Below are positions 1-9,027 of a stretch of DNA of 64,000 nucleotides, in pieces; positions within the stretch are counted from its first letter, which is position 1; each line of letters opens with the position of its first letter. A model generated the notes under the pieces. It was given only the letters and a program-made list of their open reading frames with translations. It ran no database searches and had not been told where the DNA came from. Position numbers and translations under genes: made by a program. Source of the DNA: AP-15 sp963733945 (GTDB lineage: Bacteria; Pseudomonadota; Alphaproteobacteria; ATCC43930; CGMCC-115725); contig CAVTFD010000011.1 of NCBI GenBank assembly GCA_963733945.1, positions 186,001-250,000 on the forward strand, written 5' to 3'.

Positions 1-403
1 TGTGACGATCAGCTCGTCTCGAAACCGGCCCGTGTCGCCGACCGAGACTTTTACTAGTGGGTTACCCGAAGGCTGATGGCCGCGACGGTCGAGCGTCAGT
101 GATTACGGTGAGGTCGAGCCCGGCCAAAGCCTTGCCTTAGCCCGCTACGCCCGAACCTGCCTGCCTTCCGCTAGTGGTCGTCGGCGCCGTTCGACTGAGG
201 CGAGCGGAGAGCAGCCGATAGCCGGTACGGGCGGTTTGGATAGAACATTCTTCCTATGCTAAACTCGACTTCATCCACCGATCGGTCTTGTAATCATATT
301 GACACCCATCCGGTGACGTGGAGTAGTGGAGCCCAGCGATGCATCGTGCCGCCATGAGGCTAAACGCCACCAAAAGAGAGCCCAAGATCGGAGGAGCCCA
401 ATC
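1..403. other. Leading stretch without a recognised gene
   Basis: No reading frame here looks like a protein family I recognise, and start codons are not preceded by clear ribosome-binding sites. The last part should hold the promoter of the following gene: a TTGACA hexamer sits at 299-304, but no good -10 box follows at 16-18 bases, so the promoter is only possible. A purine-rich GGAGG-like site at about 390-395 belongs to the gene starting at 404. Confidence 0.4.
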
Positions 404-1234
404 ATGCCGCTGGATGTTGCCGTAGCCCCGAAAACCCTGACCTCGACGCTTCATTACCTTAAACGCGGCAAACGCGGCGCCGAAAAGCCGGCCTATTATC
501 GCGTCGAACCACCGCCCGGGGTGCCGCGCGCGAACGGCATCGACGATCCGCACGAGGTCACGATAGAGGACGCGCGCGGTCGGGAATCAGAGTTCACGCT
601 CGACCGCAACGGCTTCGCGCTGGTCAAGGCGCCAACCGCAGTATCCGATTTCTATGATCCCGAGCAAATCAAGCGCGTCTACTACGCCGAGGTCGAGCAA
701 CTCTTGAAGGACAAGCTCGGCGCCAGCCGCGTTTTTGTCTTCGACCACAACGTGCGCAACGCCACGCGGGACGGCTTGGCCAAGCCCTCGCGGCAGGTCC
801 ACAATGACCATACGGTGAACTCGGCGCCGCGCCGGGTGCGCGACCATCTCGGCGCCGACGCCGAGGAGCTGCTGAAGCACCGCTTTGGCATCGTCAATGT
901 GTGGCGTCCGATCCGCGGGCCGGTGCAGGATTCACCGCTCGCCCTCTGCGACGCGCGCAGCTTTACCGATGACGATCTGATCGCCAGCGATCTCGTCTAC
1001 GCCCATGTGCGCGGCGAGACCTCACGGGTCGAGTATAACCCGAAGCATCGCTGGTACTATTTCTCGAACCAGCAGCCCAACGAGGTGCTGTTCATCCGGG
1101 TCCACGACAGCGCCAATGACGGCCGCGCCCGGCTGTCGTTCCATACCTCGTTCGAGAACCCGCTGACCCCCGGCGCGCCGCCGCGGGAAAGCATCGAGGT
1201 GCGCAGCTTGGTGTTCTTCCCGCCGGCTGCCTGA
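404..1234 (+). CDS. CmcJ/NvfI (AsaB)-family oxidoreductase-like protein
   Basis: A 276-residue protein resembling the CmcJ/NvfI/AsaB group, which includes the cephamycin 7-alpha-methoxylation partner CmcJ and fungal 2-oxoglutarate-dependent oxygenases. Visible family blocks are HNDHT at residues 133-137, NVWRPIRGPVQDSPL from 165, WYYFSNQ from 217, the HDS triad at 234-236 and HTSFENP from 247. I infer that H133, D135 and H247 could form an iron site. The start at 404 is chosen because a GGAGG-type site lies eight bases before it and the family block starts soon after; the frame stays open upstream to 326 but with unconvincing sequence. The gene stands alone, convergent with a broken amidohydrolase and separated from it by a perfect hairpin. 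The substrate is unknown. The fold assignment is fairly secure, the reaction is not. Confidence 0.75.
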   Translation: MPLDVAVAPKTLTSTLHYLKRGKRGAEKPAYYRVEPPPGVPRANGIDDPHEVTIEDARGRESEFTLDRNGFALVKAPTAVSDFYDPEQIKRVYYAEVEQLLKDKLGASRVFVFDHNVRNATRDGLAKPSRQVHNDHTVNSAPRRVRDHLGADAEELLKHRFGIVNVWRPIRGPVQDSPLALCDARSFTDDDLIASDLVYAHVRGETSRVEYNPKHRWYYFSNQQPNEVLFIRVHDSANDGRARLSFHTSFENPLTPGAPPRESIEVRSLVFFPPAA

Positions 1235-1257
1235 CCCCGTTCTTCTGACCGGGCCGC

Positions 1258-1283
1258 CTTGCCCCGAGTGCGTTCGGGGCAAG
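1258..1283. terminator. Perfect 10-bp hairpin between convergent genes
   Basis: CTTGCCCCGA at 1258-1267 is exactly complementary to TCGGGGCAAG at 1274-1283, with a six-base loop. It lies between the ends of the CmcJ-like gene (plus) and the amidohydrolase (minus). There is no T-run on either side, so it is either a Rho-assisted or bidirectional terminator or only an RNA-stabilising stem. Confidence 0.45.
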
Positions 1284-1357
1284 ACGGAGGGCTGAGCGGA
1301 CAAGCCTATGTCCGATCGCCGCCGCTGCGGTGTCGGGAAGTCTTCGTTGAGCGGGAA

Positions 1358-2617
1358 CTAAGTCACGCCCCGATGGACGTCGCCGCGGGCCATTACGAAG
1401 GCCATGCGCTCGAGTACAGACACGTCGTCGAGCGGGCTCGAATCCACCGCGATGACATCGGCCGATTTGCCCGGCGCGATCGTTCCAACTTCGCCGGACA
1501 GATCGAGCAGCTTGGCGGCATTGACCGTCGCCGCCTTGATCGCTTCGCGGGAGGGCATCCCGGCTTCGACCATGTAGCCGAACTCGCGTGCGTTCCGTCC
1601 GTGCGGCCCCACACCCATATCCGTGCCGAACGCGATCGTCACGCCGGCCTTGTGCGAGCGGGCGAGGGCCTCCTTGATCTTGACGCCGACGATCATCGCC
1701 TTCTCGATTTGCGCTGGCGTCAACACGCCGTCGCCCTGCGCCATCTCTAAGACCGTGACGCCGGCAATGATCGTCGGCACATGAAACGCGCCTTTGGCGA
1801 TGAACAGCTCGAGCGAGCGAGCGTCGAGGAAGCTCCCATGCTCGATTGAGTCGACACCGGCTTCGAGCGCCGCATTGATGCCGGCGGCGCCGTGCGCATG
1901 GGCGGCGACGCGCCGGCCCAGGCGATGGGCCGTTTCGATGATCGAGCGGATTTCGTCGTCGGTGAATTGCTGGTCGAGGCCGGCCTTGATGTTGGAGAGC
2001 ACGCCGCCGGTCGCTACAAACTTGATCGCGTCCGCGCCATGGCTGACCTGGCGGCGCACCGCGCGGCGACATTCGTCAACGCCGTCGCAAATTGCCGAGG
2101 TTGATTGAACGCAAGCGCAAACGTCGTCGCGATAGCCTTAGGTCTGGCCATGACCGCCGGTGGGCGAGAGAATGGCGCCGACGCAAAGAACTCGCGGTCC
2201 GGCAACCTTCCTCTCGGCGATGGCGGCCCGCAATGCGAAAATGACATCGGGATTACCGGCAGCGCCGACGTCGCGCACGGTCGTGAAACCGGCGCCCAGC
2301 GTGACGGCCGCGTGATGCGCCGCATTGAACCCGACCTTGGGATCGGAGTCTTCGACCCTGCGCAGTCTGGATTCCCGGTCGAGCTGCGATGTCAGGTGCA
2401 CATGGCAATCGATCAGGCCGGGAAGGACGAATTTCCGGCGCAGATCGATCAGCTCACTGCCCGGAGGCGGATCGACGAAACCGTCCGACACCGCTTTGAT
2501 CCGCTCGCCGTCGATCAGAATGCTCTGCTCGGACTTGGGCGGCATGTCCGGATCGACGAGCAAAGAGCCGGCATGAATAACCTTTGTCTTTGCCGACCTT
2601 GTTGAATTGTTTGCCAT
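1358..2617 (-). pseudogene. Metal-dependent amidohydrolase interrupted by an in-frame TAA
   Basis: The frame reads as one amidohydrolase of about 420 residues (imidazolonepropionase/aryldialkylphosphatase-like branch). The N-terminal part has the first metal motif DCHVHLTS and ends in SPTGGHGQT. It is followed by TAA at 2140-2138, and the same frame then continues to the end without any shift, including KFVATGG, AHAHG, SIEHG, FGTDMG and the closing GTIAPGKSADVIAVD. These are the ordered metal-ligand and C-terminal motifs of the family, so this is one gene with a nonsense codon, not two. The start at 2617 follows GGGGAGGG; an upstream start at 2689 is possible. The stop could be a true mutation or a base-call error. 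Substrates of this branch vary widely (Xaa-Pro-type dipeptides, drugs, lactones), so none is proposed. Confidence 0.75.
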
Positions 2618-2848
2618 GCCCTCCCCGTCCTGAATTGACGAATCTTCCGTTCGATAGTCCATCAGGACATCTGTCAGTTCAGGGGTCAAGGCCTCGGCGG
2701 GGATACGCAGCGCTCTGCGGCTTCAGAGACGGCGGCGAGCCCCGGCCGCGGAGGGCGCATCAGGGATGCGGCCGCGTGTCTGGCCGGCTAAGATCAAATT
2801 GCCGATAAGTCAACAGACCGACCAAGAAGGATTGGGGGAGAAAACGCG

Positions 2849-4141
2849 ATGTTGGCTTGGCTGCGCGACCTGACCTCGCGGGAACGCCGCACGATGCTCG
2901 CCTGCTGGGGCGGCTGGACCTTGGACGGCTTCGATCAGCAGCTGTACAGCTACGTCGTTCCTACAATCATTGCGGTATGGGGCATATCGACCGGCGCCGC
3001 CGGCACGATCGGCACCGTCACCGTCGTGACCTCGGCGTTCGGGGGGTGGTTCGCGGGCTCGCTCGCGGACCGCTTCGGCCGCGTGCGCATGCTGCAGATC
3101 GCGATTCTGTGGTATTCGGTCTTCACCTTCCTGTGCAGCTTCGCGCAAAACTTCGAGCAGCTGTTCATCCTGCGCGGCTTACACGGGCTTGGCTTCGGTG
3201 GTGAGTGGGCTACCGGCGCGGTACTGATGGGCGAGGTCATCCGCGACAAATATCGCGGCCGCGGCGTTGGCTTCGTTCAGACCGGCGCGGCCGTCGGCCC
3301 GGGCCTGGCGGCGCTCGTCTACGCCGGCCTGTTCGCCATTCTGCCCGAAACGATCGCGTGGCGGGCGTTATTCGCGGTCGGCATCTTGCCCGGCCTGTTT
3401 GTGCTGTGGGTCCGCCGCAACATTCCGGAATCGGAAGCGTTCGCCGGACAGCGTCGCAGCACCGCGCAGCCCGGGATCGGTCACCTGCTCGCGGCGTTTC
3501 GCGGGCCGTATCTGTGGCTGACGATAAAAGTATCGCTGATGGTCATGGGGGCGCAGGGCGGCGTCTGGGCCGTCGGCTTCTGGATGCCGACCTATCTGCG
3601 CACGGTGCGCCATTTATCGGCCTCCGGCACCGGGCTGTACGTCGCGGTCCAGGCATTCGGGGCGCTGATCGGCTTTGTGATCGGCGCCTATCTAGCCGAT
3701 GCAATCGGCCGTAAATGGACGTTCATGATCTCGGCCATCGCGACGATCATCATGGTGCTCGTCTATCTTTACGTGCCGGTCGGCTACACCGGTCTCCTGC
3801 TCCTCGGGATCCCGCTCAACACGGCGATCCTGATGAAGTTCGCGCCGATGGGCCCGTTCATGACGGAGCTTTACCCGACCAACATCCGCGGCACCGGCCA
3901 GGGTTTCTGCTACAATGCCGGCCGGGCGGTTGGCTCGGTGTTCATGACCGCGATCGGCTTTGCGACGGTGGTAATGCCGCTCGGGGCAGCGATTGCGCTG
4001 TTCTCGACCTTGGCCCACCTGCTGATGATCATCATGCTGCTGCTGCTTCCGGAGACCCGCGGACGCGCCATCGCGGACCTTGAACCAGAGGCGCCGGGCT
4101 CGGCGGCATATCCTTCCCGGCCGGCCGTCGGGCGCAGCTAG
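2849..4141 (+). CDS. MFS transporter, aromatic-acid/sugar:H+ symporter type
   Basis: A 430-residue major facilitator with about twelve hydrophobic spans. The N-terminal GWTLDGFDQQLYSYVVP, with aspartate and phenylalanine in helix 1, and the loop 2-3 motif GSLADRFGRVRM are typical of the PcaK/MhpT/ShiA-like acid:proton symporters. A second copy of the loop motif, AYLADAIGRKW, is in the C-terminal half, and GLGFGGEWATGAVLM is also characteristic. It starts at an ATG eight bases after GGGGGAG. It is transcribed away from the amidohydrolase and converges with the alcohol dehydrogenase, leaving only 8 bp between the stop codons. Carboxylate or aromatic-acid uptake is the likely role; the exact substrate cannot be read from the sequence. 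Confidence 0.85.
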   Translation: MLAWLRDLTSRERRTMLACWGGWTLDGFDQQLYSYVVPTIIAVWGISTGAAGTIGTVTVVTSAFGGWFAGSLADRFGRVRMLQIAILWYSVFTFLCSFAQNFEQLFILRGLHGLGFGGEWATGAVLMGEVIRDKYRGRGVGFVQTGAAVGPGLAALVYAGLFAILPETIAWRALFAVGILPGLFVLWVRRNIPESEAFAGQRRSTAQPGIGHLLAAFRGPYLWLTIKVSLMVMGAQGGVWAVGFWMPTYLRTVRHLSASGTGLYVAVQAFGALIGFVIGAYLADAIGRKWTFMISAIATIIMVLVYLYVPVGYTGLLLLGIPLNTAILMKFAPMGPFMTELYPTNIRGTGQGFCYNAGRAVGSVFMTAIGFATVVMPLGAAIALFSTLAHLLMIIMLLLLPETRGRAIADLEPEAPGSAAYPSRPAVGRS

Positions 4142-4149
4142 AATCGGAG

Positions 4150-5166
4150 CTACGCCATCGTCAGCACCATCCGGAAGCGCGCGTCGCCCCGCATCATTCG
4201 TGCATAGGCCTCCGGCGCACGCGCGAGCGGCATTGTCTCGATCATCGGACGGACGCCTGTCAGCGCGCTGAAGACGAGCGTGTCCTCCGAGTTGATCGAC
4301 GCGCCGGCGGCGTGACCCACGACGCTTCGGCTTCCGCCAATCAGTTGCAGCGGCGTGACTTGGATTGGCTCGGGGTCGACGCCCACCACGATGAGCCGGC
4401 CGCGCACCGCGAGCCCATCGATCGCCGGCGTCATCGCCTTGGCGCTGGTAACGGTCGCCAGCACGGCCCGCGCGCCGCCGAGGCGGTTGAGTGCCGCCGC
4501 CACGTCCTCGCTCGCATTGTCGATGAAGTAGTGCGCGCCGAGCTTGCGGGCGAGCGCCTCCTTGTCGGCGCCCCGTGCAATCGCGACGGTGCGAAAGCCG
4601 AGCTTGTTCGCGAACTGCACGCCGAGATGGCCGAGGCCGCCGATACCCAGGATTGCCACCACGTCGCCCGGCATCGCGCCGCTATGGCGCAGCGCGTTGA
4701 AGGTCGTGACCCCGGCGCAGAGCAGCGGAGCAGCGTCGACGGCCGCAAACTCATCCGGGATCGCGGCGAGCGCGTCGGCGGGAGCCACCATCGCCTCGGC
4801 ATAACCGCCGTCGTACGAGATGCCAGGAATGCGCAGGTTGCGGCAATCGATCAGCCAGCCACGCCGGCACGGCTCGCAATACCCGCAATGCCCGCCAAAC
4901 CAGCCGACACCGACCCGCTGCCCGGTGCTCCAGCCGTCCACGCCGGCGCCGACCGCGTCGATCACCCCGGCGATCTCGTGCCCGGGGATGCGCGGGAAGG
5001 CGAGGCCGGGCCATTGCCCTTCGACGGTGAGACTGTCGCTGTGGCACACGCCGCATGCCTCGATGCGGACGCGAACCTCGCCCCGCGCCGGCTCGGGCAC
5101 ATCGCGCTCGACGAGTTCAAGCGGGCCGCCGCCCCGCGCCACCTGCACCGCCCGCATTTTTGCCAT
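4150..5166 (-). CDS. Zinc-dependent alcohol dehydrogenase (medium-chain family)
   Basis: A 338-residue medium-chain dehydrogenase with an N-terminal GroES-like domain and a Rossmann domain. Catalytic-zinc ligands are visible as C41 in CGVCHSD and H63 in PGHE. The structural-zinc cluster is complete: C94, C97, C100 and C108. The NAD(P)-binding motif is GIGGLGHLGVQFA at about residues 172-184. This makes it an oxidoreductase of the AdhP/cinnamyl-alcohol-like branch, interconverting a primary alcohol and an aldehyde. The start at 5166 has GGAGG about eight bases upstream. No partner gene is transcribed with it; it converges on the MFS transporter. The substrate is not determinable. Confidence 0.9.
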   Translation of the reverse strand: MAKMRAVQVARGGGPLELVERDVPEPARGEVRVRIEACGVCHSDSLTVEGQWPGLAFPRIPGHEIAGVIDAVGAGVDGWSTGQRVGVGWFGGHCGYCEPCRRGWLIDCRNLRIPGISYDGGYAEAMVAPADALAAIPDEFAAVDAAPLLCAGVTTFNALRHSGAMPGDVVAILGIGGLGHLGVQFANKLGFRTVAIARGADKEALARKLGAHYFIDNASEDVAAALNRLGGARAVLATVTSAKAMTPAIDGLAVRGRLIVVGVDPEPIQVTPLQLIGGSRSVVGHAAGASINSEDTLVFSALTGVRPMIETMPLARAPEAYARMMRGDARFRMVLTMA

Positions 5167-5276
5167 CGCTGCCTCCTGGCTAGGTCGAATTTCTCGGTTC
5201 CATCACCTCCCCCAACGCCGGCTTTTAGTGCCGTGCTGCCGATTACCCCGATCGCGTCCGATGACAGCCGCTTAGG

Positions 5277-5465
5277 TCAAAACGCCTTGCACGATCCGTC
5301 GCACTCATCAGGGAAGAGGCTGTGGCCGCAGGCGCAAGGGCCACGATGACCCACGAGTTTGGTGTCGGCCGTCGAGGTGGGCTGCGCGGGCAGCTTCTCC
5401 CGCCGCAACTCCTCCATGCGAGTGCGGATCGTCTCGAAATCGTCGGCTGCCCGGGGCCGTGGCAT
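5277..5465 (-). CDS. Small cysteine-containing hypothetical protein
   Basis: A 62-residue protein of unknown function. The N-terminal half is charged and helix-forming; the C-terminal end carries four cysteines, C44-x-C46 and C55-x3-C59, in GPCACGHSLFPDECDGSC, an arrangement suggestive of a small zinc-binding knuckle. The start at 5465 is supported by AGGAGG about six bases upstream; a start nine codons earlier has no such site. It lies upstream of, and on the same strand as, the alcohol dehydrogenase with about 110 bp between them, so co-transcription is possible. No name is proposed. Confidence 0.55.
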   Translation of the reverse strand: MPRPRAADDFETIRTRMEELRREKLPAQPTSTADTKLVGHRGPCACGHSLFPDECDGSCKAF

Positions 5466-5649
5466 CAAATCCTCCTGACCCCGCAGCGACATGCGTCAGA
5501 ACCGTTCTCCAATCCGAGGTCTCCTTTAGGGCGGATAACGGCCGCTCCCAATCTCGCGCCGTTAACGCGTCCGAGGCTCTGGATGTCAAGCGGCTTTTAG
5601 AAGCTGCCTCCCGCATCCGGCGCGCCGGATGCGGTGCCAATCAAGGCCA

Positions 5650-7839
5650 TCAACTGCTTGATTGTACCTGCTGGCCCGCGGCGAGGCTCATGTCGGGAGC
5701 AAACGGGCCGGACTCGACAACGACATCGCGGATCGTTCCGCCGTAGCGGAAAATGCCGTGGCGTTCCCACAATGCCCAATCGACCGGGGCGCGGCGATCG
5801 AGACCGATGTCGAGCCCCTCGTGAAACCCGCCCATCAGGGTCGGGCTGAGATCGTGCCACTCGCCGGTGCCGCTTCCATCGAGGACGAGCCGGCCGCGGC
5901 CGCGCCGCCTGCCGAGCGCCTCGAATTCAAGCGCCGCGCTGCGTTCGCCCTCCGGCACCGCGGGGCCGGCCAGCGTATGAAATCGGCCAAACCCGTTATA
6001 GGTGAGCCGCAGGGTTCGGTCCTCGATGTAAAGCACCAGACCGCCGGCGACGTCGCCGATCGCGAACAGCACGCCCTGGTCGGCGGCGCCGTGCCGAAAG
6101 CGCGCGACGATGGTGAAATTCCGGTTGCCGATCAGCGGCGCGATCACATTGCGGTGCACGGTCTGGCCGTTCGGCAGAAACCGTCGCCGGCCGATGGCCG
6201 CAGGCCGCTGATGCGGCGGCACCTCAAGGAATTTTTGCGCCGGTGTGCGGTTGTCGAGCGGATAGACCATGTTCGCCCAGGCGGCCGCGTCGAAGGCCGC
6301 GACCAGCTCTTCGAGCTTTTGCGGGTGCTGGCGGCGCAAATCCATGCTCTCGGAGAAATCCTCGGCATGGGCGTGCAATGTCCAATTGTCGAAATCGATG
6401 GCCTCGCCGCGCTTCTGCAATGAGACCGCGACCCAGCCGTCGCGGTAATAGCCCCGGTTGGCCCAGCATTCGTAATACTGCTCATCGCGGGACGCCGGGG
6501 CATCGGCATCCCGCAACACCGGCGCCAGGCTCTTGCCCTGCATCGGCTGGGCCGGCTCGCCGTGCGATGTTTCGAGAGCCGGCACGCCCGCAAGATCGAG
6601 CAAGGTCGGCGTCACGTCGATCACATGGCCGAACTGCATGCGGACGGCTCCGAAATCTTTGAGCTTGTCGGGCCACGAGACGACGAAGCTGACGCGCCGC
6701 CCGCCGCCGCCGGTGTAGGTCTTGTAGGACGGGAACGGAGTGTTGGAGACCTGCGCCCAGCCCATCGGATAAACGGCGGATCCCCGTCCGGTGCCGATCC
6801 AAGCCTCGCGCTCCAGATCGACCTCGACCGGCAATCCCGGCAGCCCCGCATAACGCCGGTTGAAATGCAATGCGCCGGCGGGCCCGGCGGAGTTGGTGCC
6901 GCCATTGTCGGAAGTGAAGACAAAGATCGTGTTGTCGAGCTCGCCGAGCTCTTCGAGCAACGCCACGAGGCGGCCGATATTCTGATCGGCGCAGTCCAGC
7001 ATTGCGGCATAGGTTTCCATGTGCCGCGCAAAGAGTCGCTGCTGGTCGGCGGGAACATCGTCCCAGGCGGGCACCGCCGGATCACGCTCGGCAAGCCGGC
7101 TCCCCGCCGGGACCAACCCCATCGCCATCTGGCGCTGAAAGCGCGCGGCGCGGACCGCGTCCCAGCCGGCATCGTAGCGGCCGCGGTATTTCGCCAGATC
7201 TGCTTCTTTGGCTTGCAATGGCCCGTGCACGGCATTGTTGGCGACATAGAGAAAGAACGGCCGGGTCGAGTCCTGGTTGCGGATCTCGGTGACGAAGCCG
7301 ATCGCCTTTTCCATCCAATCGTCGGTCGCGTAGTAGCCCTCGGGATAGGCGTCGATCGGCGCGACGGTGTTGTTGTAGACGATGCGCGCCGGAAAGAAAT
7401 ACCCGGTCTCGCCTTCGAGGAACCCATAGAAACGGTCAAAGCCGCGATGGGTCGGCCAGGTCGGATTGGGCGCCGCGCCATCCGTCGAATTGTGCCACTT
7501 GCCGACCGCGGCGGTCGCGTATCCGGCCGCGCGCAGAGTTTCGGCGATCGTCGGCGCGTCGAGCGGAATGTCCCCGAAATAGCCCGGGAAGCCCGGATTG
7601 TTGTTGGCCAGCCATCCGGTCGCCACCGAATGGGCGTTGATCCCGGTCAGCAACGCGGCGCGCGCCGGCGAACAGATCGGATGCGTCGTATAGTGGCTAA
7701 ACCGAATGCCCCGGCCGGCCAGCGCATCGATGTTGGGGGTGGCGATTTCCGAGCCGTAACAGCCGATATCGGCCCAACCCATATCGTCCATCAACACGAT
7801 CACGATGTTCGGCGACCCCGGCGGCGGGCGCACCGGCAA
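5650..7839 (-). CDS. Arylsulfatase-type sulfatase
   Basis: A large sulfatase (about 730-756 residues) that would cleave sulfate esters. The active-site signature CSPARAALLTG gives C56 (counting from the TTG at 7839) as the residue normally converted to formylglycine, and N-terminal metal aspartates are seen in LMDDMGWADIGCYG. Further family blocks are GKWHN, FTSDNGGTNS and a C-terminal beta domain. No secretion signal is visible. The start is uncertain: coding sequence typical of the family (GFPGKIGRTREESEPHW) continues 27 codons upstream to 7920 with no ATG, GTG or TTG in that stretch, yet GGAGG lies just before an ATT at 7920. The 7839 coordinate is therefore the first ordinary start codon, not necessarily the true one. 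Confidence 0.85.
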   Translation of the reverse strand: MPVRPPPGSPNIVIVLMDDMGWADIGCYGSEIATPNIDALAGRGIRFSHYTTHPICSPARAALLTGINAHSVATGWLANNNPGFPGYFGDIPLDAPTIAETLRAAGYATAAVGKWHNSTDGAAPNPTWPTHRGFDRFYGFLEGETGYFFPARIVYNNTVAPIDAYPEGYYATDDWMEKAIGFVTEIRNQDSTRPFFLYVANNAVHGPLQAKEADLAKYRGRYDAGWDAVRAARFQRQMAMGLVPAGSRLAERDPAVPAWDDVPADQQRLFARHMETYAAMLDCADQNIGRLVALLEELGELDNTIFVFTSDNGGTNSAGPAGALHFNRRYAGLPGLPVEVDLEREAWIGTGRGSAVYPMGWAQVSNTPFPSYKTYTGGGGRRVSFVVSWPDKLKDFGAVRMQFGHVIDVTPTLLDLAGVPALETSHGEPAQPMQGKSLAPVLRDADAPASRDEQYYECWANRGYYRDGWVAVSLQKRGEAIDFDNWTLHAHAEDFSESMDLRRQHPQKLEELVAAFDAAAWANMVYPLDNRTPAQKFLEVPPHQRPAAIGRRRFLPNGQTVHRNVIAPLIGNRNFTIVARFRHGAADQGVLFAIGDVAGGLVLYIEDRTLRLTYNGFGRFHTLAGPAVPEGERSAALEFEALGRRRGRGRLVLDGSGTGEWHDLSPTLMGGFHEGLDIGLDRRAPVDWALWERHGIFRYGGTIRDVVVESGPFAPDMSLAAGQQVQSSS

Positions 7840-8047
7840 ATTCCAATGCGGCTCCGATTCCTCGCGCGTTCGTCCGATCTTGCCGGGAAAGCCCGGATAG
7901 CCCCTTGGCTCGCTGGTAATGACGATTCCTCCCGCTGCCCGTTATGCCACTGACGCGCGGCATAACGCGTCCGATTATAATCAATTGTCGCAAAGCGGTC
8001 GTGAGAACCTCGTCCGAAGCGTCGCCTTCCGACCCCGTGAGCTACCG

Positions 8048-8785
8048 TCACTGCGCCGTTGTCACCGCCTTCGCCAATAGATGGGACAAACCGACCCGGT
8101 GCCGCGACGAGGCCAAAAGCTTCCCAGGCAATATGACCGAAGGTTTGCCGCCGCCGATAATCAGGGTGCCGGGCCCATTGAACAACATCACGCCCTTGCC
8201 GTTCGGGGCAAACGGTACTCCTCGCGACGTGATCAACAGGTCCTGCAGCCCCTCGTTCTCGAGGTCCCAGTTGCGTACCGGACCGGTGTCGAGATGGATG
8301 AAACCGGAATGCGGGTACCAGCCGACGCCGCCGCGACGCATCGCGCGCGCCGCGGCCATCGCGTCGGCAAGCCTGGTCGGGAACCGCACATCGAGCGCGC
8401 GGCCGTAAAGATGCTGGCTGTTCTCGGCAACCCCGAAGGTGGTGCGGGCTAGCATCGCGTTGGTTTCGGGCGTGCGAAAGGCCGACAGGATGACGGCACT
8501 GGTCTGGCCCGTAGCCGCCATGACGTTCGCGAGAAAGTCGATGACGCCGACGTCGATGCTGGTCATCCGGCCGGAATGCTGGTCGCGAAAGAAAACACAC
8601 AATTCATCCATCACCCGCGGGATCGGGCCATTGGCATCGCGATAGGCGCCATCGAAGGTGCCGCCTGTATGGGCATCGATAAGCCGCAATCGGGGCAACC
8701 CGCGCACGACCGGCGTGGCCCATCCACGATAGGGTGCCGCTAACAACAATGCAGCCGCCCGCAACAGGAATCGCCGTCGGTTCAT
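8048..8785 (-). CDS. DUF882/YcbK (MepK-like) peptidase, exported
   Basis: A 245-residue protein with an N-terminal signal beginning MNRRRFLLRAAALLLAAP; the run of arginines resembles a Tat signal. The mature part is the DUF882 fold related to M15 zinc peptidases. The motif SQHLYGRALDV supplies H125 and D132, and HSGFIHLDTG supplies H164, matching the zinc ligands of murein endopeptidase MepK (YcbK). It therefore probably cuts peptide cross-links in peptidoglycan in the periplasm. The first ATG is used; it begins the signal directly. It lies upstream of the sulfatase gene on the same strand but about 130-200 bp away, so they need not be one operon. Confidence 0.85.
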   Translation of the reverse strand: MNRRRFLLRAAALLLAAPYRGWATPVVRGLPRLRLIDAHTGGTFDGAYRDANGPIPRVMDELCVFFRDQHSGRMTSIDVGVIDFLANVMAATGQTSAVILSAFRTPETNAMLARTTFGVAENSQHLYGRALDVRFPTRLADAMAAARAMRRGGVGWYPHSGFIHLDTGPVRNWDLENEGLQDLLITSRGVPFAPNGKGVMLFNGPGTLIIGGGKPSVILPGKLLASSRHRVGLSHLLAKAVTTAQ

Positions 8786-8846
8786 CGGAATATCTTAGGC
8801 GGTGGATTACGCGGCCATCCGCCCCCGCTCGCCGCGGCCGACATTC

Positions 8847-9020
8847 TCAGTCCGACCCGTAGAGCATTAGCTGCCGCACCCGCTCCTTGATCGCTGACAG
8901 CACGGCATCCGCTGTCAGCACACGGATAATCTTGCTTTTGTCCACCCGCCACGGCCCGCCCATCGCCTCATGTTCTGCTTCGCATGCGGACCGAAATAAT
9001 TTCTCCCTGAGCTGACGCAA
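8847..9020 (-). CDS. Possible small protein downstream of fbiC
   Basis: A 57-codon frame begins with TTG at 9020, seven bases after the fbiC stop, and an internal ATG at 8963 would give 38 residues. The product is charged and amphipathic, ending VLSAIKERVRQLMLYGSD, and looks more protein-like than the neighbouring frames. There is no clear ribosome-binding site, so translation would depend on coupling to fbiC. I do not recognise a family. It could also be chance. Confidence 0.35.
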   Translation of the reverse strand: MRQLREKLFRSACEAEHEAMGGPWRVDKSKIIRVLTADAVLSAIKERVRQLMLYGSD

Positions 9021-9027
9021 GGGCTGC

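Noticed and set aside
254..553. Minus-strand frame at the window start
   Set aside because: It overlaps the CmcJ-like gene and has no ribosome site or recognisable product.
1092..2072. Long arginine-rich minus-strand frame over the amidohydrolase
   Set aside because: It is the shadow of a high-GC gene in another frame; the amidohydrolase motifs are in the neighbouring frame.
6562..7953. Long plus-strand frame (463 codons) opposite the sulfatase
   Set aside because: Antisense shadow of a GC-rich gene; composition is rich in R, G and D without motifs or signal, and the sulfatase motifs are on the other strand.
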